Shown: positions 27,559 through 37,600 of the stretch, piece by piece
Numbering within the stretch: the first letter of the stretch is position 1
Layout: each line of letters opens with the position of its first letter
Assembly (NCBI GenBank): GCA_947480015.1
Contig: CANKBS010000003.1
Span: 1-64,000 of the forward strand
DNA length: 64,000 bases
Direction: 5' to 3'
Source of the DNA: Sphingobacteriaceae bacterium
GTDB taxonomy: Bacteria > Bacteroidota > Bacteroidia > B-17B0 > Aurantibacillaceae
Program-made: the position numbers and the translations under genes
The notes under the pieces: model-generated
The model's database searches: none
Seen by the model: only the letters and a program-made list of their open reading frames with translations
What the model was told of the DNA's origin: nothing

Positions 27559-28919
27559 ACTTCAGGTTGAGCAATAACACAAATGTGTTTCTTTATCAGA
27601 TAATTTAAGCGGAGCATTAATGCCAGGGCCACTAGGACAAGAGCTACCAAGAGGGCAATCCAGATACCAATCGTTTCCATTTTTAAGGTAAAGGCTAAGA
27701 AGTAAGCCAAGGGCAGAGCAATTAACCAATAGCCAACCAAGGCAATAATAGTTGGCACATTCACGTCTTCGAGTCCACGCAATATACCGATGATGGTTAC
27801 CTGCATGCCATCAAACAACTGAAACATGGCTGCAATGATAAGCAGAGTGGCCGCTAATTCGATTATTTGAACATCGGCGCTAAATGCAATGGGCAAATAA
27901 TTATGAAGAATGAGGAATAAAACACCAAATGAGCCCATGACCAATAACACGAGTTTAATAGCCGCTATTGAAGCGTTTTTAATTTCGAGCCAGTTATTTT
28001 TAGCCCGATAAATGCCCACACGAATGGTTGCAGCAGAACTTATTCCGGAACCGAACATATAGGTGAAGGCTGCAATATTAAGGGCTATACCATGTGAATC
28101 GATCTGTTCTTTGCCAAAACTTCCGGCCATTAAACCGGCTATGACAAACGCAGCGACTTCAAAAGTAAATTGCATAGCAGAGTTAAAACCAATGCGCCAA
28201 AGTTCATAAAGTTCTTTCCAGTTAACTTTGACTTGTTTGTATACACTATTAATTTCCCGGGTTATGGGGGATTTAAAAACGAGAAACATAAATGAAACAC
28301 CCATAAAGGCTCTTGCGCAAAAAGACGCCCAAGCCGAACCCAGGTAACCCAATTCAGGCAAACCAAAGGCTCCGTAGATAAGTGCATAATTTAAAACAAT
28401 GTTTATGAGATTACCTGCAACACTTATCACCAGTGCCATACGCGTGTTACTGAGTCCCTCGCAATATTGTTTACAAGCAAAAAACAAGGAAACCGGAATC
28501 ATTGAGAAGATGAGCACATCAAAAAAAGGCACGGCCAATTCAGCCACTTCGGGTGGCTGTTGCATGTGCTTTAAAAGATCGGAAGCGAAAAACAAAATCA
28601 CAAAACACACAATAGCCACGGATAAATTTAAAACAATGGAATTTTTAAATAAAGATGCTTTCTTCACCAGATCGTTGTTCTGATGGGCGGCTGTAACCAA
28701 AGGTGTGGTTGCATAACTTACCCCAATGGCAAAAACCAAAAGCAACACATATAAATTATTGGATAAAATTCCGGCAGCCTGTTCGGTTGGACCAATTCTT
28801 CCCAAAAATATATTATCCACCATGCCCGTAATGATATGTCCTACCTGCGTTATAACCAGGGGCCATGCCAAAGAAAGCGTGTCTTTTGTGTGATAATTAG
28901 AGAAATAATTTTTGATCAT
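27555..28919 (-). CDS. MATE family multidrug/cation efflux transporter
   Basis: The 454 residues form about twelve hydrophobic segments arranged as two MatE halves. Characteristic pieces are 'LAWPLVITQVGHIITGMVDNIFLGRIGP' at the start of the first half and 'FNSAMQFTFEVAAFVIAGLMAGSFGKEQIDSHGIALNIAAF' opening the second. MATE proteins expel cationic drugs or metabolites using Na+ or H+ gradients; the substrate is not readable. It is NorM/DinF-like and most like the Bacteroidota NorM branch. A near-consensus promoter sits right before the ATG, giving an almost leaderless mRNA. Confidence 0.92.
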   Translation of the reverse strand: MIKNYFSNYHTKDTLSLAWPLVITQVGHIITGMVDNIFLGRIGPTEQAAGILSNNLYVLLLVFAIGVSYATTPLVTAAHQNNDLVKKASLFKNSIVLNLSVAIVCFVILFFASDLLKHMQQPPEVAELAVPFFDVLIFSMIPVSLFFACKQYCEGLSNTRMALVISVAGNLINIVLNYALIYGAFGLPELGYLGSAWASFCARAFMGVSFMFLVFKSPITREINSVYKQVKVNWKELYELWRIGFNSAMQFTFEVAAFVIAGLMAGSFGKEQIDSHGIALNIAAFTYMFGSGISSAATIRVGIYRAKNNWLEIKNASIAAIKLVLLVMGSFGVLFLILHNYLPIAFSADVQIIELAATLLIIAAMFQLFDGMQVTIIGILRGLEDVNVPTIIALVGYWLIALPLAYFLAFTLKMETIGIWIALLVALVLVALALMLRLNYLIKKHICVIAQPEV

Positions 28920-28927
28920 ATGGAGTG

Positions 28928-28958
28928 CAAAGATAGGTGAAATAAGGATTTGGAGAAA
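28928..28958 (-). promoter_or_regulatory. Housekeeping promoter for the MATE gene
   Basis: On the minus strand TTTC (28958-28955), exactly 19 bases, then TATCTTTG (28935-28928). This uses the same boxes as the yebC promoter. Transcription would start within a few bases of the ATG at 28919. Confidence 0.65.
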
Positions 28959-28982
28959 TTGAAAAAACCTAGAAGGCCATTT

Positions 28983-29735
28983 TTATTTCTTAGCCTCTTC
29001 CTTTTTCTCAGGCGGGTTTATGGCTTTGATGAGCCAGGCTTTGAGGTCGTTTAACTCCTGACCATTGATAGCGTGAGGCATTTCGTATTTTTTGAAATTG
29101 AGGTCTGACACTTTTTTAAGATTAAGAAATTCGCTGGCCTTTTCAGACTCGTCCACTTTTATCACATTGTCGGAATAACCATGAGCAATAAAAAATTTCA
29201 CTTTGCTTAATTGCAGTGGATCGGGCTTGAGTAATTTTGACTCCTCCATTAATCGTCCACTTAACGCTATAACCCCTTTTATTTTTGAAGGTTTAAAAAG
29301 CGCCAGGTCGTAAGACATAATCGCGCCCTGACTAAAACCCATCAGAAAAACCTGTGTGCTATCGAGGTGATAAGCTTTGCAGGCATTTGAAATAAAGGAA
29401 AGTATTTTAGCTCGACTTATTTTTGCCTGATCATAATTGTATTTGAATTGCTGATTGGGCAAAAACTCCAGATCATACCAGCAAAAGCCGCCTTCCTTGG
29501 TGGTGTTTGGTGCGCGTAAAGAAAAAGTGGTAAAGCGCGGATCAAAGGATTTAGAAATATCAAACAAATCTTCTTCGTTACTGCCATAACCATGTAGAAT
29601 AATAACAACAGGCGCTTTGGCCACCTTTTTTAATGCCGGGTTTACCAGATAAGTGAGCTCGGTTTTTATCGTTTGAGCGTTTAACTTAAGGACAAGTACA
29701 AAAAATAAAACACTCAGAATTTTAAAGCGGATCAT
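28983..29735 (-). CDS. Secreted alpha/beta-hydrolase (phospholipase/carboxylesterase family)
   Basis: The 250-residue protein has a signal peptide (…LSVLFFVLVLKLNAQ). The alpha/beta-hydrolase core includes 'VVIILHGYGSNEEDLFDI' at 43-60 (oxyanion loop), the nucleophile elbow GFSQGA at 133-138 with S135, 'FFIAHGYSDNVIKVDES' for the acid, and 'YEMPHAIN' for the catalytic His. This matches the YpfH/Abhydrolase_2 carboxylesterase group. The substrate is unknown and the site of action probably periplasmic. Its ATG overlaps the rnr stop (ATGA), so it is translationally coupled to RNase R. A Lys/Glu-rich tail (PEKKEEAKK) ends the chain. Confidence 0.88.
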   Translation of the reverse strand: MIRFKILSVLFFVLVLKLNAQTIKTELTYLVNPALKKVAKAPVVIILHGYGSNEEDLFDISKSFDPRFTTFSLRAPNTTKEGGFCWYDLEFLPNQQFKYNYDQAKISRAKILSFISNACKAYHLDSTQVFLMGFSQGAIMSYDLALFKPSKIKGVIALSGRLMEESKLLKPDPLQLSKVKFFIAHGYSDNVIKVDESEKASEFLNLKKVSDLNFKKYEMPHAINGQELNDLKAWLIKAINPPEKKEEAKK

Positions 29736-31972
29736 CTGCCTCGGCGTTTTTTATGATCAATAAATTTTGTCTTCTTTTCTTCAAATGAAACCGAGCGTTT
29801 GCCCTCCATATCAGCAAAGCCATAACTCAATTGTTTTTTAACCAGATCGGCTTCTTTTACAATAATTTTTACGTTATCGCCTAAACCATAAATTTTATTA
29901 GAGTTGCGGCCAATGTAACGGTAATTATCTCCATCAAAAATAAACTGATCACCTTTTAAATCACGACTACGGATCATACCCTCACAGCGGTTTTCAACAA
30001 TCTCCACATAAATGCCCCATTCAGTCACACCACTAATCACACCATCAAAAGTTTCACCAATGCGGTCTTTCATAAATTCCACCTGTTTGTATTTTACCGA
30101 GGCCCGTTCAGCCTCTGCAGCGGTGCGTTCCATGTCGCTGCTGTGTTTACATAAAAACTCCAATTCATCTTCGTTGGAATAAATTTTATGAGCCAGTTTG
30201 GCTTCTAAAAGTCGGTGCACCAACACATCCGGGTAGCGACGAATGGGAGAAGTAAAATGCGTATAAAAATCAAAACCTAAACCATAGTGGCCAACATTTT
30301 TAGTGGTGTAAATGGCTTTAGGCATGCTACGAACAGCAAGCAATTCAATCATGCTTTGTTCTTTTTTATTTTTCACATCGATTAATAATTTATTAATGGA
30401 TTGAGCTATATTTTGTTTGTTTCCAATATTCATCTGATACCCAAAACGCGCTGCGAAACCGCTGAGTTCCTGCATTTTTTCGTCGCTTGGCACATCGTGA
30501 ACACGGTAAACGCACACATTTTTAGGATCTTGTTTTTTATTATTCTTGGCGTTGTTTTTATTTTGTTGTTCCCCTGCTTTTCCGCCACCCACAAATTCAG
30601 CCACTTTTCTGTTAGCCAGTAACATAAAATCTTCAATTAGTTTATGCGCATCTTTTTGTGTTTTAAAGAACACAGAAACCGGATTACCTTCTTCATCCAA
30701 ATGAAACTTCACTTCTGCTTTATCAAAAAAGATGGAGCCTTTTTTGGTGCGTTCATCGCGTAATTTTTTAGCGAGTTTATCGAGTACCAGAATCTCATTT
30801 AAATAATCCCCTGCTTTGGTTTCAATGATGGTTTGCACCTCTTCATAGGTAAAACGACGATCGCTGTTGATAATGGTTTTACCAAACCACTCGTTATGGA
30901 TCTGACCTTCTTCATCTAACTGAAAAACGGCGCTAAAACATAATTTTTCTTCATTGGGACGAAGTGAACAAACAAAATTACTGAGTACTTCGGGTAACAT
31001 GGGAATTACACGATCAACTAGATACACAGAGGTTGCACGGTCAACAGCCTCTTTATCGAGAATGGTGCCTGTTTTTAAATAATGGGTCACATCGGCAATG
31101 TGCACTCCAATTTCCCAAAGTCCGGTATTTAATTTTTCAATAGAAAGTGCGTCATCAAAATCTTTAGCATCCACCGGATCGATGGTGAAGGTAGTGATGC
31201 GACGGAAATCGCGGCGTTTAGAAATTTCAGATTCGGTGATCTGAACCAGGATTTTTTTCGCTTCATATTCCACAGCATCGGGAAAATGCTCAGGCAGTCC
31301 GTATTCGGCCATGATGGCGTTCATTTCGGTTTTATGCTGACCCGGGAATCCGAATACTTCAACAACGGCGCCTGTTGGATTTTGTTCACCGGCTTTCCAT
31401 TCTTTTAATTTGATCAAAACTTTTTGCCCATCCAATGCTCCTTTTATATCACTGCTCCGGATAAAAAAATCGACATGGATTTTATGACTATCGGGAATTA
31501 CAAATGCGAATTTTGGTGTGATCTTGATGGTTCCCACAAAATCGGTTTTGGCACGTTTGATTACTTCAACCACTTCACCTTCTTTGCGGCGACCACTGCT
31601 GCGTTTCGGGAAAAGAAATACTTTAACCAGATCGCCCTGCAAAGCATCTTTAGAACGTTTGGCAGGAATAAAAATATCATCTTCAGTTTCGCTGAATACA
31701 ACAAATGCGGTGGCTTGTGTTGTAAAATCGATCGTGCCGGTAACGTATTGTTTCGATTCTTTAATTTGGTATTTACCGGTTTCTTTTTCGATGACGAAAC
31801 CTTGTTTTTTAAGGGCCTCGAGGGCTTCAATGAGTTGTAGGCGTTCACCATCGTTGTTGATTTCCATGGCAGCGCCCAGTTGCTTGTAATTAAATGCTTT
31901 GGAGTCGTTATGTTTTAAGAAGTCAAGAACTTCTTCGAAGAGGTAGCGTTGTGGTTTTTTATTTTTTGACAT
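29732..31972 (-). CDS. rnr: Ribonuclease R
   Basis: RNase R is a 3'-5' exoribonuclease able to digest structured RNA. The 746 residues contain N-terminal OB/cold-shock domains (about 65-225, 'GTIDFTTQATAFVVFSETEDDIFIPAKR'), the catalytic RNB domain (about 260-590) with the metal-binding Asp cluster in 'TIDPVDAKDFDDALSIEKL', 'TSPIRRYPDVLVHRLLEA' near its end, and an S1 domain (about 640-725, 'GVISGVTEWGIYVEIVENRCEGMIRSRDL'). An Asn/Lys-rich insert ('GKAGEQQNKNNAKNNKKQ') interrupts the RNB domain. The basic C-terminus (…KFIDHKKRRGR) is typical. The downstream esterase overlaps by 4 bases. Confidence 0.94.
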   Translation of the reverse strand: MSKNKKPQRYLFEEVLDFLKHNDSKAFNYKQLGAAMEINNDGERLQLIEALEALKKQGFVIEKETGKYQIKESKQYVTGTIDFTTQATAFVVFSETEDDIFIPAKRSKDALQGDLVKVFLFPKRSSGRRKEGEVVEVIKRAKTDFVGTIKITPKFAFVIPDSHKIHVDFFIRSSDIKGALDGQKVLIKLKEWKAGEQNPTGAVVEVFGFPGQHKTEMNAIMAEYGLPEHFPDAVEYEAKKILVQITESEISKRRDFRRITTFTIDPVDAKDFDDALSIEKLNTGLWEIGVHIADVTHYLKTGTILDKEAVDRATSVYLVDRVIPMLPEVLSNFVCSLRPNEEKLCFSAVFQLDEEGQIHNEWFGKTIINSDRRFTYEEVQTIIETKAGDYLNEILVLDKLAKKLRDERTKKGSIFFDKAEVKFHLDEEGNPVSVFFKTQKDAHKLIEDFMLLANRKVAEFVGGGKAGEQQNKNNAKNNKKQDPKNVCVYRVHDVPSDEKMQELSGFAARFGYQMNIGNKQNIAQSINKLLIDVKNKKEQSMIELLAVRSMPKAIYTTKNVGHYGLGFDFYTHFTSPIRRYPDVLVHRLLEAKLAHKIYSNEDELEFLCKHSSDMERTAAEAERASVKYKQVEFMKDRIGETFDGVISGVTEWGIYVEIVENRCEGMIRSRDLKGDQFIFDGDNYRYIGRNSNKIYGLGDNVKIIVKEADLVKKQLSYGFADMEGKRSVSFEEKKTKFIDHKKRRGR

Positions 31973-32100
31973 ATATCGAGATATAGTTAAAGATAGGGAG
32001 CTTTTAACTGCTATGACAGCCAGACTATAAGTGTTTATTAACAGTTAGCACTAGCCGAACAAGCGATTCATTTCATGAGATTACAAAGCAGGTATAAAAT

Positions 32101-32128
32101 AAAAAACCCCGACTAAGGCCGGGGTTTT
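32101..32128 (-). terminator. Intrinsic terminator after icd
   Basis: Stem AAAACCCCG (32103-32111) with CGGGGTTTT (32120-32128), 8-base loop, followed on the minus strand by a T run (32101-32106 region). It lies 18 bases beyond the icd stop. Confidence 0.9.
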
Positions 32129-32146
32129 AGAAGTACTCATTATGAA

Positions 32147-33376
32147 TTATTTCCCTAAGGCCTGTTTTAAATTGCCATTTAAAGCTTCTAAAAATTCTTC
32201 GGTATATAAATAATGTTCGCCATGTTTTACTTTATTTCCAAAAGCACACACCGCTAAATCCTTAGTCATTTTACCGCTTTCAACGGTTTCCACACACACT
32301 TTTTCTAAAGTCTGGCAAAAATTAACCAATTCAGCATTCCCATCTAATTTACCACGGAATTCCAAACCACGGGTCCATGCAAAAATAGATGCAATTGGAT
32401 TAGTTGAAGTTGGTTTACCGGCCTGGTGATCGCGGTAGTGACGAGTAACTGTACCATGCGCAGCTTCTGCTTCCATTGTTTTACCGTCCGGCGTAATTAA
32501 CACCGAAGTCATTAAACCCAATGAACCAAAGCCTTGAGCAACGGTATCAGACTGTACGTCTCCATCGTAATTTTTACAAGCCCAAACAAAGTTACCATTC
32601 CATTTAAGCGCTGAAGCTACCATGTCGTCGATAAGGCGGTGTTCGTAAACGATTCCGGCTGCTTCGAATTTCGATTTATAATCAGCTTGATACACTTCTT
32701 CAAAAATATCTTTAAAACGACCATCGTATTTTTTAAGGATGGTATTTTTAGTAGATAAGTATAATGGCCATTTTTTAGTCAGAGCCATGTTAAAACACGA
32801 TTGCGCAAAACCACGAATAGATTCATCTACATTGTACATGCCCATGGCAACGCCTGGTCCATTAAATTTGTAAACTTCATGCTCGATGATTTTTCCATCT
32901 TCACCTTCAAATTTCATGGTGAGTTTTCCTTTACCCGGCACTACAAAATCAGTAGCCTTATACTGATCGCCAAACGCGTGACGTCCAACAATGATAGGGG
33001 CTGTCCAGTTGGTAACCAGACGAGGCACATTGCTGCAAACAATTGGTTCACGAAAAACAGTACCATCTAAAATATTGCGAATGGTTCCGTTTGGTGATTT
33101 CCACATTTGTTTAAGATTAAATTCTTTCACACGCGCTTCGTCAGGCGTGATGGTAGCGCATTTAATACCTACCTGATATTTTTTAATGGCTTCGGCCGAA
33201 TCAACAGTCACCTGATCATTAGTAGCGTCGCGATGTTCGATACCCAGATCGTAATATTTAATATCCAGATCGAGGTAAGGAAGAATTAATTTGTCTTTAA
33301 TGAATTTCCAGATAATACGGGTCATTTCATCACCGTCTAATTCGACAACGGGATTGGCTACTTTAATTTTGCTCAT
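32147..33376 (-). CDS. icd: NADP-dependent isocitrate dehydrogenase (eukaryotic-type dimeric form)
   Basis: This TCA-cycle enzyme converts isocitrate to 2-oxoglutarate with NADP+. The sequence follows the IDH1/2-like branch instead of the E. coli type: '[29 protein letters not shown]' at the N-terminus, '[37 protein letters not shown]' near 77-112 (substrate-binding Ser/Asn/Arg), '[28 protein letters not shown]' near 250-277 (metal-binding Asp), and '[31 protein letters not shown]' for NADP. The 409-residue length fits. It stands alone, with its own promoter and terminator. Confidence 0.95.
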   Translation of the reverse strand: MSKIKVANPVVELDGDEMTRIIWKFIKDKLILPYLDLDIKYYDLGIEHRDATNDQVTVDSAEAIKKYQVGIKCATITPDEARVKEFNLKQMWKSPNGTIRNILDGTVFREPIVCSNVPRLVTNWTAPIIVGRHAFGDQYKATDFVVPGKGKLTMKFEGEDGKIIEHEVYKFNGPGVAMGMYNVDESIRGFAQSCFNMALTKKWPLYLSTKNTILKKYDGRFKDIFEEVYQADYKSKFEAAGIVYEHRLIDDMVASALKWNGNFVWACKNYDGDVQSDTVAQGFGSLGLMTSVLITPDGKTMEAEAAHGTVTRHYRDHQAGKPTSTNPIASIFAWTRGLEFRGKLDGNAELVNFCQTLEKVCVETVESGKMTKDLAVCAFGNKVKHGEHYLYTEEFLEALNGNLKQALGK

Positions 33377-33410
33377 TGTTAAGGCTTTTTAATTTTTTAA
33401 AATTCGAGCA

Positions 33411-33441
33411 CAAATTTAGGAAAGCTGTGCCAATCACCAAG
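33411..33441 (-). promoter_or_regulatory. Housekeeping promoter for icd
   Basis: On the minus strand CTTG (33441-33438), 19 bases, then TAAATTTG (33418-33411), a full match to the TAnnTTTG box with a one-mismatch -33 box. The leader would be about 30 bases. Confidence 0.5.
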
Positions 33442-33516
33442 TATTTAGGGCTAATTTTTATCAGTTTTAACGAAGTGTGGCGATACATCTTAGGAAAAAA
33501 ATGCTAAATAAATAAG

Positions 33517-33547
33517 GTTTAAAGTTTATGCAATTCTGTTATATTTG
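33517..33547 (+). promoter_or_regulatory. Probable promoter for psd
   Basis: TATATTTG at 33540-33547 matches TAnnTTTG, 17 bases before the psd ATG. The -33 position holds only GTTT (33517-33520), so this box is weak. Confidence 0.45.
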
Positions 33548-33564
33548 AACAAATTATTTAAAAC

Positions 33565-34221
33565 ATGAAATTTCACAAAGAAGGTTGGCCAAGTTTGATA
33601 CTTGTACTTGTTTTTAGCGCCATCATTATATTTATTGCCCGCCACTTTTTCCCTGATCAGGCCATTGCCCATTGGTTTGCCTATGTGTTAAGTGCGTTTT
33701 TAACCATAGTGATTGTTCAATTTTTCAGGGACCCTACCCGCACTTTTACCACCGGCGAAAATTTAATTATTGCGCCGGCCGATGGCAAAGTTGTAGTTAT
33801 TGAAGAAACCACCGAAAACGAGTATTTTAAGGATAAACGTTTACAGGTGAGCATTTTTATGAGTCCGATTAATGTGCACATTAACCGTTACCCCATTGCT
33901 GGAACAGTAAGTTTTTTCAAATATCATCCCGGAAAATTTTTAGCCGCCTGGGAACCTAAGAGCAGCACCGATAATGAACGAACTACAGTAGTAGTGAAAC
34001 ATAAAAAAGGAACCGAAATTTTATTCAGACAAATTGCCGGAGCTTTGGCACGCCGCATTGTGTGGTATTGCAAAGAAGGCGATGTTGCTGAGCAATGCGG
34101 ACAAATGGGTTTTATTAAGTTTGGTTCTCGCGTGGATCTTTTTTTACCAATTGGAACAAAACTAAATGTGAAGATTGGTGATGTAGTAAAAGGCTCACAA
34201 ACGGTGTTGGGGGAGATTTAA
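33565..34221 (+). CDS. psd: Phosphatidylserine decarboxylase (short, membrane-anchored type)
   Basis: Makes phosphatidylethanolamine from phosphatidylserine at the inner membrane. The 218-residue proenzyme has two N-terminal membrane segments (about 10-52), the catalytic region with 'APADGKVVVIEE' at 70-81 and 'FMSPINVHINRYPIAG' at 98-113 (active His), and the self-cleavage site FGSRVDLFLP at 186-195. Cutting between G187 and S188 should generate the pyruvoyl cofactor. 'GSR' instead of 'GST' is usual for this short bacterial class. It is a single gene, divergent from icd. No pssA or cdsA gene is nearby. Confidence 0.92.
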   Translation: MKFHKEGWPSLILVLVFSAIIIFIARHFFPDQAIAHWFAYVLSAFLTIVIVQFFRDPTRTFTTGENLIIAPADGKVVVIEETTENEYFKDKRLQVSIFMSPINVHINRYPIAGTVSFFKYHPGKFLAAWEPKSSTDNERTTVVVKHKKGTEILFRQIAGALARRIVWYCKEGDVAEQCGQMGFIKFGSRVDLFLPIGTKLNVKIGDVVKGSQTVLGEI

Positions 34222-34688
34222 TTTTCCTCAGTCCTCATTGAGCAGTTGTAGTTACTTAGTCGAGCTTTGAATTTTCTGAATGTCTCATTTCACTTTCCTT
34301 CCGTTGATGAATGGGTGTTTTTTAATGCTTAGAAAACACAAACCGTTTGAAAATCCGGCATTTATTTCTGATACTTTTGACGCGCAAAAGTATCCAAAAC
34401 GCTTTTGACCTTTTGTAGGAGATTTTTCTTTCGCGAGGAAGATGCCGCGAAAGAAAACCAAGCCTGGCCAGGCCATTTTTCTAAACGCTCAAACCCATTG
34501 ATGTGGGCCTGTCCAGCAGCTATCTCTGCAAAAGGTCAAAAAGGCAGCGCCCGTCAAACTGAACACCTTAAAAAAACTCTGGACATATAGCTGAATTTCA
34601 ATCCGACTTTTTGAGGCACGACTGCTTAGTGCCCCTCAGTGATCTTAGTGTTCGATAGCAATCGGACTCAGTGGTTAAAGTACCATTT
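34222..34688 (+). other. Non-coding stretch between psd and the 1173-residue protein gene
   Basis: These 467 bases hold no convincing gene. Open frames on both strands are short, lack start-region support and run across inverted repeats. The middle (34370-34541) is a nested inverted-repeat element described separately. The flanks (34222-34369, 34542-34688) show nothing I recognise. Confidence 0.6.
34370..34541. repeat. Nested inverted-repeat element (REP/MITE-like)
   Basis: Four inverted repeats lie within 172 bases. GATACTTTTG/CAAAAGTATC is at 34370-34379 and 34385-34394 with a 5-base spacer. TTTCTTTCGCG/CGCGAAAGAAA is at 34425-34435 and 34446-34456. There is a 12-bp palindrome GCCTGGCCAGGC at 34462-34473. 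The outer pair TTTTGACCTTTTG (34403-34415) and CAAAAGGTCAAAA (34529-34541) encloses the last two. Similar 'acttttg-gcgc-caaaagta' intergenic blocks are familiar to me from other Bacteroidota genomes, but copy number cannot be judged from one window. There is no transposase and no clear target duplication. Confidence 0.65.
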
Positions 34689-37600
34689 CTAGAAGAAAGC
34701 CCTGATCTGTGCTCCACCTAAATGCACGGTAGTTGAGTTAGGTGTTTTCCTGCCATTATAATTAATGCTGATTTGAATATTACTATTCAGATTTCGCTGG
34801 TAGTTAAGTTCCCATGTAAAGTTATCCCCGGCGCTTAATCCGTTCAACATTTCATAGGAGATGCTGGAGCTTTCGGGATCGTTATATGAAATACGAATAA
34901 GGTCCAAGCGTCCTGTTAAACTTCCTTTTTCGGTTTGATTGTATTTTAATTCGATGGCTACATTTTTTAAGATGGCCGCCTGTGAAGCCCCCGGCGCAAT
35001 GTTGCGCTTATCGGTATATTTGGCAATACCCGAAATACGAAATACAGTATTCGGTTGGTAAATAAGTTTTTGTTCGGTTTCATAAGCCTTGATGTGAAAA
35101 TTTTTAATCGGAAAAAATTTAGAATTATTTCCTTTTTCGCTCATGGTATTATCGCTATTAATAGACCAGGCTTTGAAAAAATTAAAACGCCATTTTACTT
35201 CCTGCGATTTTAAAGTTCTTTCTTCAATACCATAGGTAAGTAGTTGTTTGGATTGATTTTGGATGAAGGTATAATCGGCTCCAAACACAGCGGAAGTCTG
35301 ATTAAAAAAGACACTTTGTCGAAGATTTGTATTGCTTGCTAATAGTGAACTATCGGCAACCTGGACAAATGGATTGTAGTTGGCAGTTTTTACTGTTTGA
35401 TTACTGATTTTATGATCAAAACGTGAGGCTGTTTGCAGCACCCAGCGGTTCAGGAATTTTTCCCATGTGTGTTTCGGACTTTTTAATAAAGAAGAAGGAC
35501 GGATGTTGAGTGAAACACTGAGTTGATTTTGTAAAACTTTTACATATTGATTGGTTGGTGTATAAATGGGAATATAGCGCGCCTGATCACTGAATTGTGA
35601 CACCACAAATTCGTTGAGCTCTTTTAATCCATTGCCGTTAAAATCAAGCCAGGCGTATTGTCCTTGTCCCGGCGCCACTTCCAGATAGTAGAACTCACGT
35701 TTGTTTTCCAAACCATAACCGGTTTCATAAAAAATACTTGAGCTGATCAGTCCTTTAAAATAACGCGGATTGTACTCCAAACGATTTAATAAAGTATTAT
35801 CAGGCTTTAGCGAAGAACCCACCACGTTTCTTAATTCTAATTTACGGTAAGTCACTAACAAAGTAATGGGATTGTTTTTAATGGAATACACGGAGGCCTG
35901 GAGACCAATGTTGGTGGCGAAAGTACTGTCGCGGAGTGATAAAATGCCGGGTGTAGAAACATTCTTATAAGCTAATTTATCTCGCCGTTCGCGGTAAAAT
36001 ACTTTGACTTTATTTTTGGAGCTATCGGCATTTGAAATACTTCCCTCCCATTCCCAGAACTGATAAGCCTTTGGAAGGAGATCGTTTTTCAGTGCATTTC
36101 TAAACTGATTATTTTCAAACACGTCTGAATAAGAAAATTTTAAATTATCAACGCGTTTGGTCAGCAAAGTTTTATGTCGATAGAATCCGGTATTCTGACT
36201 CGTTAACTGATCATTGGTAGTAAGGTAAGCGCCATTGTAAGAAGCTTCCACCATTTTCGTTTTGTAAATACCATTTACATTGTGTCGGATTCCTTGATAA
36301 TCATTGCCTTCATTAAAGGAATTGAGCACATATCCTAATCCATAATTTGCGCCTTTGCTAATGCCTATTTCAGCGCTGGCAATATGCTGATCATTCAATA
36401 AAACGCTGGTCAGTGGTCGGTTCCAGTCGCGGTCAAACTCTATGCTTCTGAAACGTTCTACCTGATTGAAGTTTTTTTGTACAAATTCATAATTGACATT
36501 GTACTGTAATTTTGTTTCACGTTTTAAGGAATCGGTTTTGATTACCTTTTGGTTTCTGCTGATAAACTTTACACCACTCCCCTCATCATTCCCTTTATCT
36601 TTGGAACTAAAGGCATTCAAATTATTTTTTGTATAAACGCCTTCTACTGCAATGGAATTGTTTTCAGTTAAAGAATGGGTAAAACCTGCAGTAAGCATTT
36701 GGTTTTGTTTGGGGGTTACCAAAGGCACTACCGGCTCATAGCTTCCTTGCAAAGTGTCTCCTTTTGGTGCAACCCAAACAAATACTTTGCCATTTGCATC
36801 GGTACTCACCTGATTATAATTTCCTTTACCTGGTCCAACTATACTAAACTTCAAACCCCATTTGGCCAAATTCGGATTAGTAGAATACACATAAACATCC
36901 TTATACAAATACGGAGCAACAACGGTATCGCGCTTTAAATAAAACACATCATTTCCATTAAAAGGCTTTGTTGAATCGGCACCTGAATACACAGCCTTAG
37001 TGACGTCATCACCAGCATCTATAAGCACATTTTTTTGTGGTTGAGAAAGGGTTTGTTGCAAGGAGCGATTTTTATTGTCCTGTTCGCTATAAAAATTCAA
37101 ATAAAATTTCGATTTTTTTGTACTCGCTTCTTCCCCAAAGAAAAATAATGAGCGGGCGTAATTTCTTTCGGCGTATTGGAACTCTGCAACAATCCGCTTG
37201 TCTTTAGTAATGAGCTGCCGCGCAGTGAATGTAATTTCACCGGTATTGTAATCGATGATGTAATCGTTTTCTTGTCCCCTCTGCAATAATTTTCCATCAA
37301 TATAAATTTTTTCGGTACCACTTAAAATAATAATAAAGGGCTCATTATTAGCGCCCTTCAAACGGTATGGTCCCTGATTGCTTTCAACACCGAAAAAAAC
37401 TTGACGTGAAAATTTACCCCTTGACACGGCACCGGAAACTGATGTTTTAAATGTGATTGGCTTTTTTGCTGAACTATCATGGTAACTGTTCTCCAGATAA
37501 AGTCCTTGCGCCCTTTTGTAAAAATTCATGAAGTAGGAATTTTGCGGACGAGACAATTGGTAATCACCAACAACCATTTTTGTGCTAGCATTGCTTAGTT

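Noticed and set aside
31424-31889. Plus-strand frames of 138 and 123 residues inside rnr
   Set aside because: They lie wholly antisense to a well-supported RNase R gene and are Cys/Phe-rich shadow products.
34285-34590. Two short open frames in the gap after psd (minus 34285-34476, plus 34405-34590)
   Set aside because: They are made largely of the inverted repeats and overlap each other; the translated peptides reflect the repeat sequence and show no protein-like pattern.
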